DNA from: an uncultured Faecalibaculum sp.
GTDB lineage: Bacteria > Bacillota_I > Bacilli_A > Erysipelotrichales > Erysipelotrichaceae
Direction: 5' to 3'
NCBI RefSeq assembly: GCF_910588395.1
Contig: NZ_CAJUPA010000031.1
Coordinates: 1 to 31,340 of the forward strand
DNA: 31,340 bases
Shown here one piece after another: positions 1 through 7,526 of the stretch (positions are counted from its first letter, which is position 1; every line of letters begins with the position of its first letter). Position numbers and translations under genes: made by a program. The notes under the pieces were generated by a model. That model ran no database searches and had not been told where the DNA came from. It worked only from the letters and a program-made list of their open reading frames with translations.

Positions 1-38
1 AAAACTGTTAACTCTTATTTCACCAGAAATGTACACAC

Positions 39-602
39 TCATCTAACCACTAACATACTCTGTGGCAAACCGTTTTTTGACGATTCCCAGCCGGGAAGAG
101 ACCGGAGAATCCACAGCGACTTGACTGCTTTCAATCCGGAATAATCCTTCCTCATCCCATAGGGATCCGATCTCTGTCTGTAAACCGCTCTGGCGAGATA
201 ACTCAGATCCCGATTCACGAGAATCTCAGGAGGCAGCGTCTTTGAATTGACTTCCATGTGAACAAAGTACAGCTGATCTGTGATCATATCCTGAATCACG
301 ACCAGGTTGTCGTAGATGGTCCTTGTCCCGTCCGGGGCAATGACTTCCGGACTGGAGAGATCCACAGTCTGATCCAGCATGGCATCCGGATCTGATGGAT
401 CCGGATGCACTCCTTTGAAATACTGGATGCGACTGGCAATTTCCTGAATGGAAAATGGTCTGTATTCGGAAAATGTCTTTTTCAGGACCAGAGCATAAAT
501 CTGAATATCCTGAAGAAGTTCCTTTGCGTTTTCATCTCTGTAAGGATCCTCTGTAATGGCTGCATCATAGGCATGGGTGGTGATTTCAATCGTTTCTTCC
601 AT
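39..602 (-). CDS. Truncated Rpn / PD-(D/E)XK-family protein
   Basis: The protein has 187 residues when read from the ATG at 602, which has AGGAAGG just upstream; a longer frame from 677 has no good ribosome binding site. The residues resemble the large Rpn/PD-(D/E)XK transposase-associated family of gut Bacillota. These are an N-terminal helix with LLQDIQIYALVLK, then SIQEIASRI, a strand with YDNLVVI, HMEVN in place of the usual ExQ (E kept, Q to N), the R-x-x-x-YLAR-like helix, and DYSGLKAVKSLWI. As I recall, family members run to about 300 residues, while this one stops shortly after the SLWI segment. It therefore looks C-terminally truncated and possibly inactive. It is a single gene with no partner. 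The family call is from motif memory; that it encodes a protein is more certain than its activity. Confidence 0.6.
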   Translation of the reverse strand: MEETIEITTHAYDAAITEDPYRDENAKELLQDIQIYALVLKKTFSEYRPFSIQEIASRIQYFKGVHPDPSDPDAMLDQTVDLSSPEVIAPDGTRTIYDNLVVIQDMITDQLYFVHMEVNSKTLPPEILVNRDLSYLARAVYRQRSDPYGMRKDYSGLKAVKSLWILRSLPGWESSKNGLPQSMLVVR

Positions 603-955
603 TGGACTTCCTTCCTGCATGCTTTGTGTACTGGTTAACCATGAAGGAAGTATAGACGAAGAAAAAGGAAAATACATGACATTTGATGAAAGTTAAGATA
701 GAAAATTGCGTGTATGTCACAACTGCGTAAGATTCCTATGTCCCAGAGAAAAATCGAAAAGCCAGAACTGCAGAAAACCATCGGCGCAGAACCGTGGCTT
801 TGCATACCGCTGCACACCATCGAACGCAAAAACAGTCAGCTGCCTGAAACAGACAACTGACTCATACCCGGACTTATACCGGTATCTCTGAAGCACTCTT
901 CCATTACTCTGTCTGACGTTGAACAATGACAGTCTTCGACTGCCATTGTTCATGG
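603..955. other. Gene-free stretch with two hairpins
   Basis: No convincing reading frame is present; the short frames here have no ribosome binding site and no protein-like composition. Two dyads are visible. At 834-862, AGTCAG pairs with CTGACT and inner CTG pairs with CAG around an AAA loop. At 921-951, GAACAATG pairs with CATTGTTC and closes on a TTCG loop. The second lies just beyond the stop codon of the amino-acid ABC ATPase. Confidence 0.5.
921..951 (-). terminator. Strong hairpin after ABC operon, no T run
   Basis: The arms GAACAATGACAGT and ACTGCCATTGTTC pair over 13 positions with a single G.U-type mismatch around a short TTCG-containing loop. It begins 5 bases past the ATPase stop codon (956). 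Neither strand has a T tract behind it, so it may act as an RNA 3'-end stabiliser or a T-independent terminator rather than a classical one. Confidence 0.45.
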
Positions 956-1747
956 TCAGGACAGCTTGCCGATAAACTCCTGAACCCGCTTCTTATCGGA
1001 ATGAAACAGCTGCTCCGGACTCCCCTCATCCACAATCTCGCCATTTTCCACGAAGATGATCCTATCGGATACCTCCCGGGCAAACCCCAGTTCATGGGTG
1101 ACAATGACCATGGTCATATGCTGACTGGCCAGCTGCTTCAGCACCGCCAGCACATCCGCTGTCAGCTCCGGGTCCAGGGCGGAAGTGGGTTCATCCAGAA
1201 ACAGGATCCGGGGTTTCAGAGCCAGAGCCCGGGCCACACTCACCCGCTGCTGCTGACCCCCTGAGAGCTGACAGGGATAGGCATCGGCTTTGTCCAGCAA
1301 ACCGAACTGATCCAGCAGCCTCAGTGCCTCTTTTCTGGCTTCCTCTTTGTTCTGCCTGCGAACCCGGACTGGCGCATCCATGACATTCTTCAGCACCGTA
1401 TAATGAGGAAACAGATTGAAATTCTGGAACACCAGCCCAAAACTCTGATGGATTTTCTGAAGCTGCGCCGGGGAAGCATACTGTGCATCGCCGCCCAGGC
1501 CATCGCTGGCCTGACAGGCCCACACACCGTCATATCCCAGAGATCCTCCGTCCATGGTCTCCAGCATGGTGGCACAGCGCAGAAGGGTGGATTTGCCGGA
1601 ACCGGAAGGACCGATGATTGTCACGATCTCGCCGTTGTCCACATGCAGGGAAATATCCTTCAGAACCTGATTGTCGCCGAAGGCCTTCCGCATGTGGGAA
1701 ATGGTGAGCAGTTCTTCCCGGTTTTCAGGCTGACTTGACTGATTCAT
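956..1747 (-). CDS. Polar amino-acid ABC transporter ATP-binding protein
   Basis: This 263-residue cytoplasmic ATPase powers the importer encoded by this and the two upstream genes. The Walker A motif GPSGSGKST is at residues 46-54, the Q-loop region VFQNFNLFP near 106-114, the signature LSGGQQQR at 161-168, Walker B ILFLDEP at 181-187, and the switch histidine in VTHE near 217. NFNLFPHYTVLKNV is typical of the GlnQ/HisP subfamily. The start has AAAGGCGG a few bases upstream. It is the last gene of a three-gene minus-strand operon, 11 bases after the permease. The exact amino acid carried cannot be told from the sequence. Confidence 0.95.
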   Translation of the reverse strand: MNQSSQPENREELLTISHMRKAFGDNQVLKDISLHVDNGEIVTIIGPSGSGKSTLLRCATMLETMDGGSLGYDGVWACQASDGLGGDAQYASPAQLQKIHQSFGLVFQNFNLFPHYTVLKNVMDAPVRVRRQNKEEARKEALRLLDQFGLLDKADAYPCQLSGGQQQRVSVARALALKPRILFLDEPTSALDPELTADVLAVLKQLASQHMTMVIVTHELGFAREVSDRIIFVENGEIVDEGSPEQLFHSDKKRVQEFIGKLS

Positions 1748-1758
1748 GTTCCGCCTTT

Positions 1759-2409
1759 CTAGTTGCTGTAATACGCATAGTGCTTTTCAATGCGCTCCAT
1801 GACAAAGCTGACCACCAGATTGAAGACATAGTAGTACAGCCCGGCAATCATCAGCGGCATGATCGTGGCCTGGGCCGCTGCCAGCTGCTTGGCCATGGTG
1901 AACATTTCCGCCACTGCAATGGCAAAGGCCAGGGAGGTGTCCTTGACCAGGGTGATGATCTCGTTGGTCACCGCAGGGAGTACCTGCTTGATCAGCTGCG
2001 GCAGAATGATGTGGAAGAAGGTCTGTGTCTTCGAGTACCCCAGTACCTTTGCCGCTTCATACTGTCCTTTGGGCATAGCCTGCAGACCGCTGCGGTAGAT
2101 CTCCGCAAAGTAAGCCGAATAGTTCAGGGCAAAGGCCAGGATCACGGCGATCATCCGGTATTCGGCTCCCAGACGCATCCGGAACAGATAGTAGGGGCCG
2201 AAATAGACCACGATCAGCTGCAGCATCAGCGGGGTCCCCCGCATGATGGAAATGTAGAATTTGGTGATGCCGCTGAGGATCCGGTTTCTGGACAGCCGCC
2301 CGAATGCGACCACCATGCCCAGGGGCAGGGAGAAGAGCAGGGTCAGAAAGAAGATCTCCAGGGAGACCAGCAGACCGGAGCCCAGTTCGGTGAATGTCTG
2401 CAAATCCAT
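1759..2409 (-). CDS. Polar amino-acid ABC transporter permease
   Basis: This 216-residue integral membrane protein belongs to the HisMQ/GlnP permease family. It begins with the usual LGSGLLVSLEIFFLTLLFSLPLG membrane entry. SIMRGTPLMLQL and the family's EAAKVLGYSKTQTFFHIILPQ coupling helix, the EAA loop that contacts the ATPase, follow. About five membrane segments can be seen. The start codon follows the stop of the binding-protein gene after six bases and has no clear Shine-Dalgarno sequence, which suggests translational coupling. It forms the membrane channel with the ATPase and binding protein encoded on either side. Confidence 0.94.
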   Translation of the reverse strand: MDLQTFTELGSGLLVSLEIFFLTLLFSLPLGMVVAFGRLSRNRILSGITKFYISIMRGTPLMLQLIVVYFGPYYLFRMRLGAEYRMIAVILAFALNYSAYFAEIYRSGLQAMPKGQYEAAKVLGYSKTQTFFHIILPQLIKQVLPAVTNEIITLVKDTSLAFAIAVAEMFTMAKQLAAAQATIMPLMIAGLYYYVFNLVVSFVMERIEKHYAYYSN

Positions 2410-2415
2410 GCAGGA

Positions 2416-3243
2416 TCAGTCCGCCTTGTCTGCCCGGTACTGGTCCACAACAATGAAATCCGTCAGTCCGTATTTGTCCGCCAGCTTGCTGACCGTACCG
2501 TCGTCATACAGTTTGTAGACATCCGCCTGCACCTTGTCCTTCAGCTCGTCATTGCCCTTCAGGAAACCAATGGCATATACCTCGGAGGACAGGGGTTTTT
2601 CCAGCTTCCGGAAAGCGCCTGCCCGGTTGCTCAGCTGATAATCTGCCACGCCGACATCCAGCGCCACTGCATCAATGCCGCCGGATTCCAGATCCATGAA
2701 CGCAGTGTTGTAGTCACCGTACTGCGTCAGGTTCGCAAAGCTGTCAGTCAGCGCCTGGTTGTCTTCGGATTCCAGTGCCGCCAGAGCGGAGGAGTCTTTC
2801 TGCACACCGACATTCTTGCCTGCCAGATCTTCCGCTGTCTTCACATCGGAGTCTGCGGGAACCACGAACACCTGGGAGTTGTCAATGTAGGGGGTGCTGA
2901 AGGTGTACTGGTCTTCCCGGCCATCCATGGTGAACCCGTTCCAGATGCAGTCAATGGTGCCGCTGGACAGTTCCATGTCCTTGGCGTCCCAGTCAATGGG
3001 CTGCTTGACCAGTTCCCAGCCTTCCATATCGGCGACTGCCTGAGCAAGTTCCAGATCAAAACCGGTGTATTCCCCGTTTTCGTCCTTGTAGCCATAAGGC
3101 GGAAATTCGGCGTCAAATCCCACGGTAAAGGTATCTTTGTCCCCGGCATCGGCATCCGCCTTGCCGCTGTCGTTTCCGGCCGCACAGCCGGACAGCAGGG
3201 CAGCCGCACACAGCAGACCGGCTGTCAGTTTTTTCATGTTCAT
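2416..3243 (-). CDS. Amino-acid ABC transporter substrate-binding lipoprotein
   Basis: This 275-residue extracytoplasmic solute receptor is the first gene of the operon. I chose the ATG at 3243 because AAGGAGGAG lies about eight bases upstream; an in-frame ATG at 3273 lacks this. The N terminus has a basic start (MNMKK), a hydrophobic stretch and the lipobox LLSGC, so the mature protein should begin with a lipid-anchored cysteine. FTVGFDAEFPPYGYKDENGEY, GFDLELAQAVA and DCIWNGFTMDGREDQ are hallmarks of the SBP_bac_3 family that binds polar amino acids or cystine. The specific ligand is not readable. The start and family are secure. Confidence 0.93.
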   Translation of the reverse strand: MNMKKLTAGLLCAAALLSGCAAGNDSGKADADAGDKDTFTVGFDAEFPPYGYKDENGEYTGFDLELAQAVADMEGWELVKQPIDWDAKDMELSSGTIDCIWNGFTMDGREDQYTFSTPYIDNSQVFVVPADSDVKTAEDLAGKNVGVQKDSSALAALESEDNQALTDSFANLTQYGDYNTAFMDLESGGIDAVALDVGVADYQLSNRAGAFRKLEKPLSSEVYAIGFLKGNDELKDKVQADVYKLYDDGTVSKLADKYGLTDFIVVDQYRADKAD

Positions 3244-3273
3244 CACAAATGCTCCTCCTTGTACCCGATCCAT

Positions 3274-3300
3274 GGATACAGAACAAAGGCATCTGTATCC
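3274..3300 (-). promoter_or_regulatory. 9-bp dyad in the leader of the amino-acid importer
   Basis: GGATACAGA (3274-3282) and TCTGTATCC (3292-3300) are exact reverse complements separated by nine bases. The element sits between the proposed promoter and the ribosome binding site, so it could be an operator or an RNA hairpin near the 5' end of the transcript. It has no T run and matches no riboswitch that I recognise. Confidence 0.5.
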
Positions 3301-3318
3301 CGAATCATCAACAATCCG

Positions 3319-3347
3319 ATACTAACAGACCGGATTCGGTAATTCAA
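3319..3347 (-). promoter_or_regulatory. Candidate sigma-A promoter for the amino-acid importer
   Basis: On the minus strand TTGAAT (3342-3347) and TAGTAT (3319-3324) are separated by exactly 17 bases, each matching the consensus at four of six positions. It lies about 75 bases upstream of the binding-protein start. The spacing is good and the hexamers are moderate. Confidence 0.35.
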
Positions 3348-3412
3348 TGCAGCATGTAACCACTTTCTGCCATTTTGTAAATTCTTTCAGAAAGACAGGT
3401 TGAAACAGGCAC

Positions 3413-3973
3413 TCAAGCCGGCTGTTTTCTGCGCTCCCACTGCTTGTTCGTCAGCACATTCACCACATCCCGGGCCGCCGGATAAAAGGAATTGGTCCCC
3501 GGACAGGTGAGGACATACTGAAACCCCAGTTTTTCCTGTACCCGGGCAGAATTGCGGTTGAAATCCAGATGCCCGCACCACACCCGGTCAGTTCCCTGCC
3601 GGAAGGCTTCCTCCAGCAGCACTTCTGCCGCCTCCGGGATGTATCCCTTTCTCCAGTACCGGCGACCGATCCAGAACCCCAGTTCCCGCTCGCGGCTTCC
3701 GTCGTTTCGCTGCCAGCGGGACTGCCCAAACAGGGAGATGGCTCCCAGAATCTCTCCTGTATCCCGGAGCGTCACACACCAGGTACCGGGCTGACGCAGA
3801 ATATCAATGACCTGCCGGCTTTCCTGTTCTGATTCATGTGGCTTCCACCCGCACAGGGGGCCGATTTCCGGATCCTGTGCCAGAGAATACAGCCAGGGGG
3901 CATCTTCCTGCTGCCATGGCCGCAGCGTGAGCCGGTCTGTGGTGAAGACCGGATGTTTCTCTTTTGTGTTCAT
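3413..3973 (-). CDS. GNAT family N-acetyltransferase (RimJ/RimL type)
   Basis: This 186-residue protein should transfer an acetyl group from acetyl-CoA to an amine. FTTDRLTLRPWQQEDAPWL is the typical opening of the RimJ/RimL-like subfamily. ELGFWIGRRYWRKGYIPEA holds the strand-turn-helix that binds the CoA pyrophosphate, in the form WRKGYIPEA rather than RGKGIA. NRNSARVQEKLGFQY is the conserved final motif. GAAAGGAAGC sits just upstream of the ATG. The gene begins only about 28 bases past the metQ terminator, so it may depend on readthrough or on a promoter overlapping that terminator. The substrate, whether a ribosomal protein or a small molecule, is unknown. Confidence 0.88.
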   Translation of the reverse strand: MNTKEKHPVFTTDRLTLRPWQQEDAPWLYSLAQDPEIGPLCGWKPHESEQESRQVIDILRQPGTWCVTLRDTGEILGAISLFGQSRWQRNDGSRERELGFWIGRRYWRKGYIPEAAEVLLEEAFRQGTDRVWCGHLDFNRNSARVQEKLGFQYVLTCPGTNSFYPAARDVVNVLTNKQWERRKQPA

Positions 3974-4000
3974 ATTCAGCTTCCTTTCTGTTCTGTGTAT

Positions 4001-4040
4001 AAAAAGAAACTGCAGGGCTGATGCTGCTGCAGTTTCTTTT
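4001..4040 (-). terminator. Intrinsic terminator of metNIQ, possibly bidirectional
   Basis: AAAAGAAACTGCAG (4002-4015) and CTGCAGTTTCTTTT (4027-4040) are perfect inverted arms of 14 bases with an 11-base loop. On the minus strand the hairpin ends in a T-rich run (TTTCTTTTT), 28 bases past the metQ stop codon. Confidence 0.85.
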
Positions 4041-4068
4041 GTGTCATCTTTGCGATTATTCAGGATCC

Positions 4069-4926
4069 TTATGCCGCAGGAACCACGGAGACACCGAATT
4101 CATCTTCGATGTACTTCTTGATGTCATCGGACTTCAGGATTTCCACCAGCTTCTTGATGGAGTCCTTGTCCTTGTTGGATTCCTTGACTGCCACGACATT
4201 CTGATAAGTCTGAGCCGCTTCGGAATCGCTGGATTCATTGGCCCGCAGATACTCTGTGATGTTTGCAGCCAGGGCATAGTTGCCGTTGACAACTGCCACA
4301 TCCACATCCGGCAGCTGGTTGGCTATCTGATCCGCAGCAGATTCAATGATTTCCACGTTCTTCGGGTTGTCAGCCACATCTGCCTTGGTGGCGTTCAGGC
4401 CGGCGCCGTCTTTCAGCGTGATGATTCCCAGATCCTGCAGCAGCAGCAGGGCGCGGGCTTCGTTGGTGGCGTCATTGGGAACGGCAATCTTGGCGTTTTC
4501 CGGAATGTTGTCCAGGTTCACTTCCTCGATTTCCTGGGCATAGGCACCCAGCGGTTCATAGTGGATGGCACCGGCAGATACGAGGTAGCCATCATCGCCG
4601 GATTTGTAGCCGTTGTCTTCGTTGTATCCTTCCAGATACGGCGAGTGCTGGAAATAGTTGGCATCCAGACTGCCATCGGATGTGGACGGGTTGATGTTGG
4701 GATAGTCGGAGAACTCGGTGATCTGCAGATCATATCCGGCTTCCTTCATGGGCTCGATGGCCTGTTCCAGGATCATTGCGTGGGGCGCTGTGGTGGCGCC
4801 GACTTTCACGGCTTCCAGTTCACCGGATGTGCCGGCATCTTCCTTGGAATCGGCAGGTACGGAAGAGCATCCGGCCAGACCGGCAGCCAGCAGGGCTGCA
4901 GCAGCGAGTTTTGCGAGTTTGTTCAT
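4069..4926 (-). CDS. metQ: Methionine-binding lipoprotein MetQ
   Basis: This 285-residue NlpA/MetQ-family receptor delivers methionine to the MetNI channel. It has a basic N terminus (MNKLAK), an alanine-rich hydrophobic segment and the lipobox LAGCSS. VKVGATTAPHAMILEQ, QITEFSDY-NP, LDANYFQHSPYLEGYN and IAVPNDATNEARALLLLQD are the family's ligand-binding segments. It ends DIKKYIEDEFGVSVVPAA. GTGGAGGAAAC lies just before the ATG. It is the third gene of the metN-metI-metQ operon, 76 bases after metI, and is followed by a strong terminator. Regulation should come from the T-box upstream of metN. Confidence 0.94.
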   Translation of the reverse strand: MNKLAKLAAAALLAAGLAGCSSVPADSKEDAGTSGELEAVKVGATTAPHAMILEQAIEPMKEAGYDLQITEFSDYPNINPSTSDGSLDANYFQHSPYLEGYNEDNGYKSGDDGYLVSAGAIHYEPLGAYAQEIEEVNLDNIPENAKIAVPNDATNEARALLLLQDLGIITLKDGAGLNATKADVADNPKNVEIIESAADQIANQLPDVDVAVVNGNYALAANITEYLRANESSDSEAAQTYQNVVAVKESNKDKDSIKKLVEILKSDDIKKYIEDEFGVSVVPAA

Positions 4927-5002
4927 GTTGTTTCCTCCACTTTCTTTTGCATCTATTCGTTTGACAGCGGTATTCCACCGGATGTCACAGTTTCATTCGG
5001 GA

Positions 5003-5680
5003 TCAGCGGGTGAATTTTGCCACCAGCCTGTCCCCGATCAGCTGAATGATGGAAATGATCACCAGGATCAGAATGATCACCACGTAGGTGATGTCCGTCA
5101 TTCGCCGGCCATTGCCGTAGCGGATGGCCATGTCTCCCAGACCGCCGGCACCGACAGCTCCCACAATGGCAATCTGGCCGATCAGGGCAATCAGCGTGAT
5201 GGTAATGCCCCGGATCATGCCCGGGATGTTCTCCCGGAGATACACCTGCGTGATGATCTGCCAGTTGGTCATGCCCATGGAAATCGAGGCTTCCACAACC
5301 CCTTCAGGGATCTCCATGATGGCCGATTCAAACTGCCGGGCCATGAACGGCACCGTTCCCACGATCAGAGGCACCATGGCACCGGCAATGCCGATGGTTG
5401 TATGGAACACGAATCTGGACAGGAAGGCCAGAGCCGGAACCAGGATGATGAACGGGATTGCCCGGAACAGGTTGATGATCTTGTCCAGGATCCAGAACAC
5501 CCACTTGTTGGGGGCAATTCCGCCTGGTCGTGTTACCACCACGATCATGGCCAGGATCAGGCCCAGAATGATCGAAGCCAGTCCGGACCAGAACAGCATG
5601 ATCAGCGTGTCCATGACCGCTTTGGGAAACTGATTTGCGTATTCAACGACATTCGGCATCCATTCAGTCAATATTTCCAC
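5003..5680 (-). CDS. metI: Methionine ABC transporter permease MetI
   Basis: This 225-residue membrane protein starts at GTG (5680), preceded by GGAGGTGATG at suitable spacing; the frame overlaps the end of metN by 17 bases. NLFRAIPFIILVPALAFLSRF, GAMVPLIVGTVPFMARQ and the EAA-like EVPEG-type loop EIPEGVVEASISMG identify the MetI permease. The C-terminal GAVGAGGLGDMAIRYG is also characteristic. About five membrane segments are visible. The overlap suggests coupled translation with metN. Confidence 0.95.
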   Translation of the reverse strand: MEILTEWMPNVVEYANQFPKAVMDTLIMLFWSGLASIILGLILAMIVVVTRPGGIAPNKWVFWILDKIINLFRAIPFIILVPALAFLSRFVFHTTIGIAGAMVPLIVGTVPFMARQFESAIMEIPEGVVEASISMGMTNWQIITQVYLRENIPGMIRGITITLIALIGQIAIVGAVGAGGLGDMAIRYGNGRRMTDITYVVIILILVIISIIQLIGDRLVAKFTR

Positions 5681-6707
5681 GCTTCATCACCTCCGTTCTG
5701 ATACCCGAATCCCGGCAAAGAGACAGCGCATCCCTGAGCTGCTGGTCGGTTCCGGTCATTTTCGCTACGATCGTTCCAACTGGCTCATCCCGTATGACTT
5801 CAATGTTTCCGAAAATGATGGAACTCTCCACGCCCAGCTTTTCCGCCAGCCGGGAAATGATGGGTTCTGCCGCATTTTCCGGTGTATAGGTCAGTCGGAC
5901 AAGCTGCTGGTTGGAATCCAGTCTTGTCAGAGGATGACCGGTGTCAATCAGTTCCTGGATCTTTGCGGAGTCATTGGTCGTATTGATGAAATTGCGGGTG
6001 ATTTCCTCAACGGGATTGATGAAAATGGGAACCAGATCGTTGGTCTCCACCACCCGGCCGCTTTCCATCACCGCCACCCGGTCGCAGATTTCCTTGACCA
6101 CCAGCATCTCGTGCGTGATCACCACCACGGTGATGTTGCGCTCCTTGTTGATGCGGCGGATCAGGTGCAGGATCGACTGTGTGGTCTGAGGATCCAGGGC
6201 GCTGGTTGCTTCATCGCAGAGCAGCACTTTGGGATCGCTGGCCAGGGCTCTGGCAATGGCCACCCGCTGTTTCTGACCGCCGGAGAGCTGACTGGGATAG
6301 CTGTCCCGGCGCTCCACCAGATCGATCAGATCCAGCAGTTCCATGACTTTCCGGTCGATTTCTTCCTTCGGACGTTTCTCCATCCGCAGGGGGAGCGCGA
6401 TGTTTTCATACACCGTGCGGGAGCGCATGAGATTGAAATGCTGGAAGATCATGGACATCTTCTGCCTGGCCTGCCGCAGCCCTGCGGCATCCAGCTCCAG
6501 CAGGTTTTCCCCGTCGAAGATCACCTTGCCTTCCTCCGGGCGTTCCAGCAGATTCATGCACCGGACCAGTGTGGATTTTCCGGCACCGGAAAATCCGATG
6601 ATTCCGAAAATCTGTCCTTCCTGAATATCCAGAGAGACATCCTTGACTGCATGGACGTCACCGTCTCTGGTCCTGAAGGTTTTTGTGACATGTTCCAGTC
6701 GGATCAT
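5664..6707 (-). CDS. metN: Methionine ABC transporter ATP-binding protein MetN
   Basis: The protein has 347 residues, the usual MetN length. The first 240 or so residues are the ATPase: Walker A near 38-46 (GFSGAGKST), VFQ replaced by IFQHFNLM, signature LSGGQKQRVAIARALA, Walker B VLLCDEATSALDP, and switch ITHEM. The last 80 residues form the NIL ligand-sensing domain (VRLTYTPENAAEPIIS and following), through which methionine can shut off the transporter in characterised homologues. AAGGAGGATACAC precedes the ATG. It is the first gene of the operon, directly downstream of the T-box terminator. Confidence 0.96.
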   Translation of the reverse strand: MIRLEHVTKTFRTRDGDVHAVKDVSLDIQEGQIFGIIGFSGAGKSTLVRCMNLLERPEEGKVIFDGENLLELDAAGLRQARQKMSMIFQHFNLMRSRTVYENIALPLRMEKRPKEEIDRKVMELLDLIDLVERRDSYPSQLSGGQKQRVAIARALASDPKVLLCDEATSALDPQTTQSILHLIRRINKERNITVVVITHEMLVVKEICDRVAVMESGRVVETNDLVPIFINPVEEITRNFINTTNDSAKIQELIDTGHPLTRLDSNQQLVRLTYTPENAAEPIISRLAEKLGVESSIIFGNIEVIRDEPVGTIVAKMTGTDQQLRDALSLCRDSGIRTEVMKRGNID

Positions 6708-6724
6708 GTGTATCCTCCTTGTCT

Positions 6725-6985
6725 GTTAAAATAAAAAACTCCCATCACAACAGGACGAGAGTGCTCGTGTTACCACCTATCTTCACAGAGTCCTCACAGG
6801 CTCTGCCTCATCAGGTACTGACATACCTTCGCGCTGTAACGGGCGCCCCCGTCATGACCTCATCCATTACGCTCGGCCATGCGATTCCAGGACCATGTTC
6901 ATTCCGCTTTCAGCATGTCCTTGCACCAGACGGACACTCTCTGCAGCCTGCACCGGAATTACTCTTCCCTTCCGCATCACGTTGT
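6725..6985 (-). promoter_or_regulatory. T-box riboswitch, methionine specifier
   Basis: Read on the minus strand, the leader has the ordered parts of a T-box. A stem I base is formed by ATGCG (near 6977) and CGCAT (near 6880), and the AGTA S-turn motif follows. AGAGAG and GCTGAAAG come next, with a specifier ATG at 6894-6896 in the context GAAC-ATG-G, then CCTGGAA. The antiterminator sequence AGGTGGTAACACG is near 6778-6766. Last comes a terminator, ACTCTCGTC pairing with GATGGGAGT and followed by TTTTTTATTTT (6728-6760). Uncharged tRNA-Met would stabilise the antiterminator and allow transcription of metNIQ. The specifier agrees with the transporter's substrate. Confidence 0.92.
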
Positions 6986-6989
6986 ACCC

Positions 6990-7018
6990 ATGATAGCAGT
7001 CCGGACACAGCGGGTCAA
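6990..7018 (-). promoter_or_regulatory. Sigma-A promoter of the T-box-metNIQ transcript
   Basis: On the minus strand TTGACC (7013-7018) is followed after 17 bases by TATCAT (6990-6995). Each hexamer is five of six to consensus. The start site would fall just upstream of T-box stem I. Confidence 0.75.
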
Positions 7019-7079
7019 AGAAAAAATGAAAATTTTTCTGTAACCGGCTTTCATGACAGCACCCCCGTGCGGATTCCCG

Positions 7080-7085
7080 TATAAT
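7080..7085 (+). promoter_or_regulatory. Perfect -10 box upstream of small membrane gene pair
   Basis: TATAAT lies 37 bases before the ATG at 7122. No good -35 hexamer is seen at 16-18 bases upstream, so the promoter call rests on the -10 box and its position. It is about 60 bases from the divergent metNIQ promoter. Confidence 0.4.
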
Positions 7086-7121
7086 GAAGAGCAGAAACAT
7101 AACAGAAAGCGGGGTTATCCC

Positions 7122-7526
7122 ATGTTCAAATACTCCAGCAATCCCATCTTCTGGACCGTTGCCGCTGTCATGCTCGTCACACTGGCGGACCTCACTCAGG
7201 TATCCGGAATCCAGGCACTCAATGTCCTGGCAGCCTATTTCCTGATCTGGTGGGGGTTTTATCTCTACCGGAAAAGTCTGGCCCGGCGCTGGGATCTGAT
7301 GCTTCCCTGCCCGGATGGAGTCTGTGTAACAGGCCCCGGCAGGCTGCAGGCAGTGCCCTGCCTCTATGCCCTGGCCCAGTGTCTGTTTTCTCTGGTGTGC
7401 CTGACACTTGTTCAGGAGTGGACCGCCTTTGTGCTGGTGCTGGTCATTTCGCTGGCCGGCGCTCTGATCACCATGAATGCTGTGCGCAGAACCGGGGGCA
7501 GGAAGCCCGGTACAGACAAACGATGA
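7122..7526 (+). CDS. Small membrane protein of unknown function (four segments)
   Basis: This frame encodes 134 residues from the ATG at 7122. An upstream in-frame ATG at 7053 lies before the proposed promoter and would add a non-membrane leader. Hydrophobic segments are near residues 9-25, 29-46, 75-90 and 95-112. Between segments 2 and 3 is a short soluble loop with RRWDLMLPCPDG. The C-terminal tail is basic (RRTGGRKPGTDKR). The ribosome binding site is weak. It overlaps the next gene by ATGA, so the two are probably co-translated and may form a complex. I recognise no family. Confidence 0.7.
   Translation: MFKYSSNPIFWTVAAVMLVTLADLTQVSGIQALNVLAAYFLIWWGFYLYRKSLARRWDLMLPCPDGVCVTGPGRLQAVPCLYALAQCLFSLVCLTLVQEWTAFVLVLVISLAGALITMNAVRRTGGRKPGTDKR

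Noticed and set aside
717..953. A 78-codon minus-strand frame after the ABC operon
   Set aside because: It has no ribosome binding site and unremarkable composition, and it begins inside the hairpin at 921-951.
1735..3342. A 535-codon open frame on the plus strand
   Set aside because: It lies opposite three well-supported ABC transporter genes and its residues (rich in His, Gln, Gly) are those of an antisense shadow frame.
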